Shown: positions 5,528-5,528 of the stretch, in pieces
Position numbering within the stretch: the first letter of the stretch is position 1
Layout: every line of letters begins with the position of its first letter
Assembly (NCBI GenBank): GCA_027297425.1
Contig: JAPUIC010000073.1
Span: forward strand, 1 to 5,528
Direction: 5' to 3'
Source of the DNA: Nitrososphaerota archaeon
Lineage (GTDB): Archaea; Thermoproteota; Nitrososphaeria; Nitrososphaerales; JAPUIC01
Length of the DNA stretch: 5,528 nucleotides
Notes under the pieces: model-generated
Seen by the model: only the letters and a program-made list of their open reading frames with translations
Told to the model about the DNA's origin: nothing
Databases searched by the model: none
Made by a program: the position numbers and the translations under genes

Positions 5528-5528
5528 C

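Overview
The window looks archaeal, and most like a Nitrososphaeria (Thaumarchaeota) type genome. Three things point that way. AT-rich boxes of the TTTAAATA type sit about 22-24 nt upstream of start codons. There are almost no Shine-Dalgarno sites, which suggests leaderless transcripts. The gene mix (small PH-like proteins, a mini YHS protein, a DUF3179 protein) is familiar from that group. The lineage is inferred from protein style and promoter layout, not from a marker gene.

Left part (1-760): two paralogous small PH-like (YokE/bPH type) genes face each other. The left one is cut by the window edge. Their 3' ends are 47 bp apart, with an AT-rich inverted repeat between them. Next, on the minus strand, is a 48-residue YHS-domain metal-binding protein (890-1036). 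It is easily missed because a longer spurious frame covers it.

Centre (1036-4254): the YHS gene and a 618-residue thiamine-diphosphate (ThDP) enzyme diverge from a 55-bp gap. The gap holds a near-symmetric TATA element, placed correctly for a leaderless start on each side. The ThDP enzyme resembles acetolactate synthase and benzoylformate decarboxylase, but no ilvN or ilvC lies beside it. It is followed 97 bp later, on the same strand, by a 12-TM MFS transporter of the fosmidomycin-resistance-like type. An imperfect dyad sits just before the transporter's TTG start. The pair suggests uptake or export of a small acid coupled to 2-oxoacid chemistry; the substrate cannot be read from the sequence.

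Right part (4295-5528): a membrane-anchored DUF3179 protein on the minus strand converges on the MFS gene. It is built from two related halves. Immediately upstream, in the same frame and separated by one TGA, is the C-terminal end of another gene, possibly thioredoxin- or glutaredoxin-like, which runs off the window. No RNA genes, insertion sequences, CRISPR arrays or origins were seen, and no stretch over 300 bp lacks a gene.
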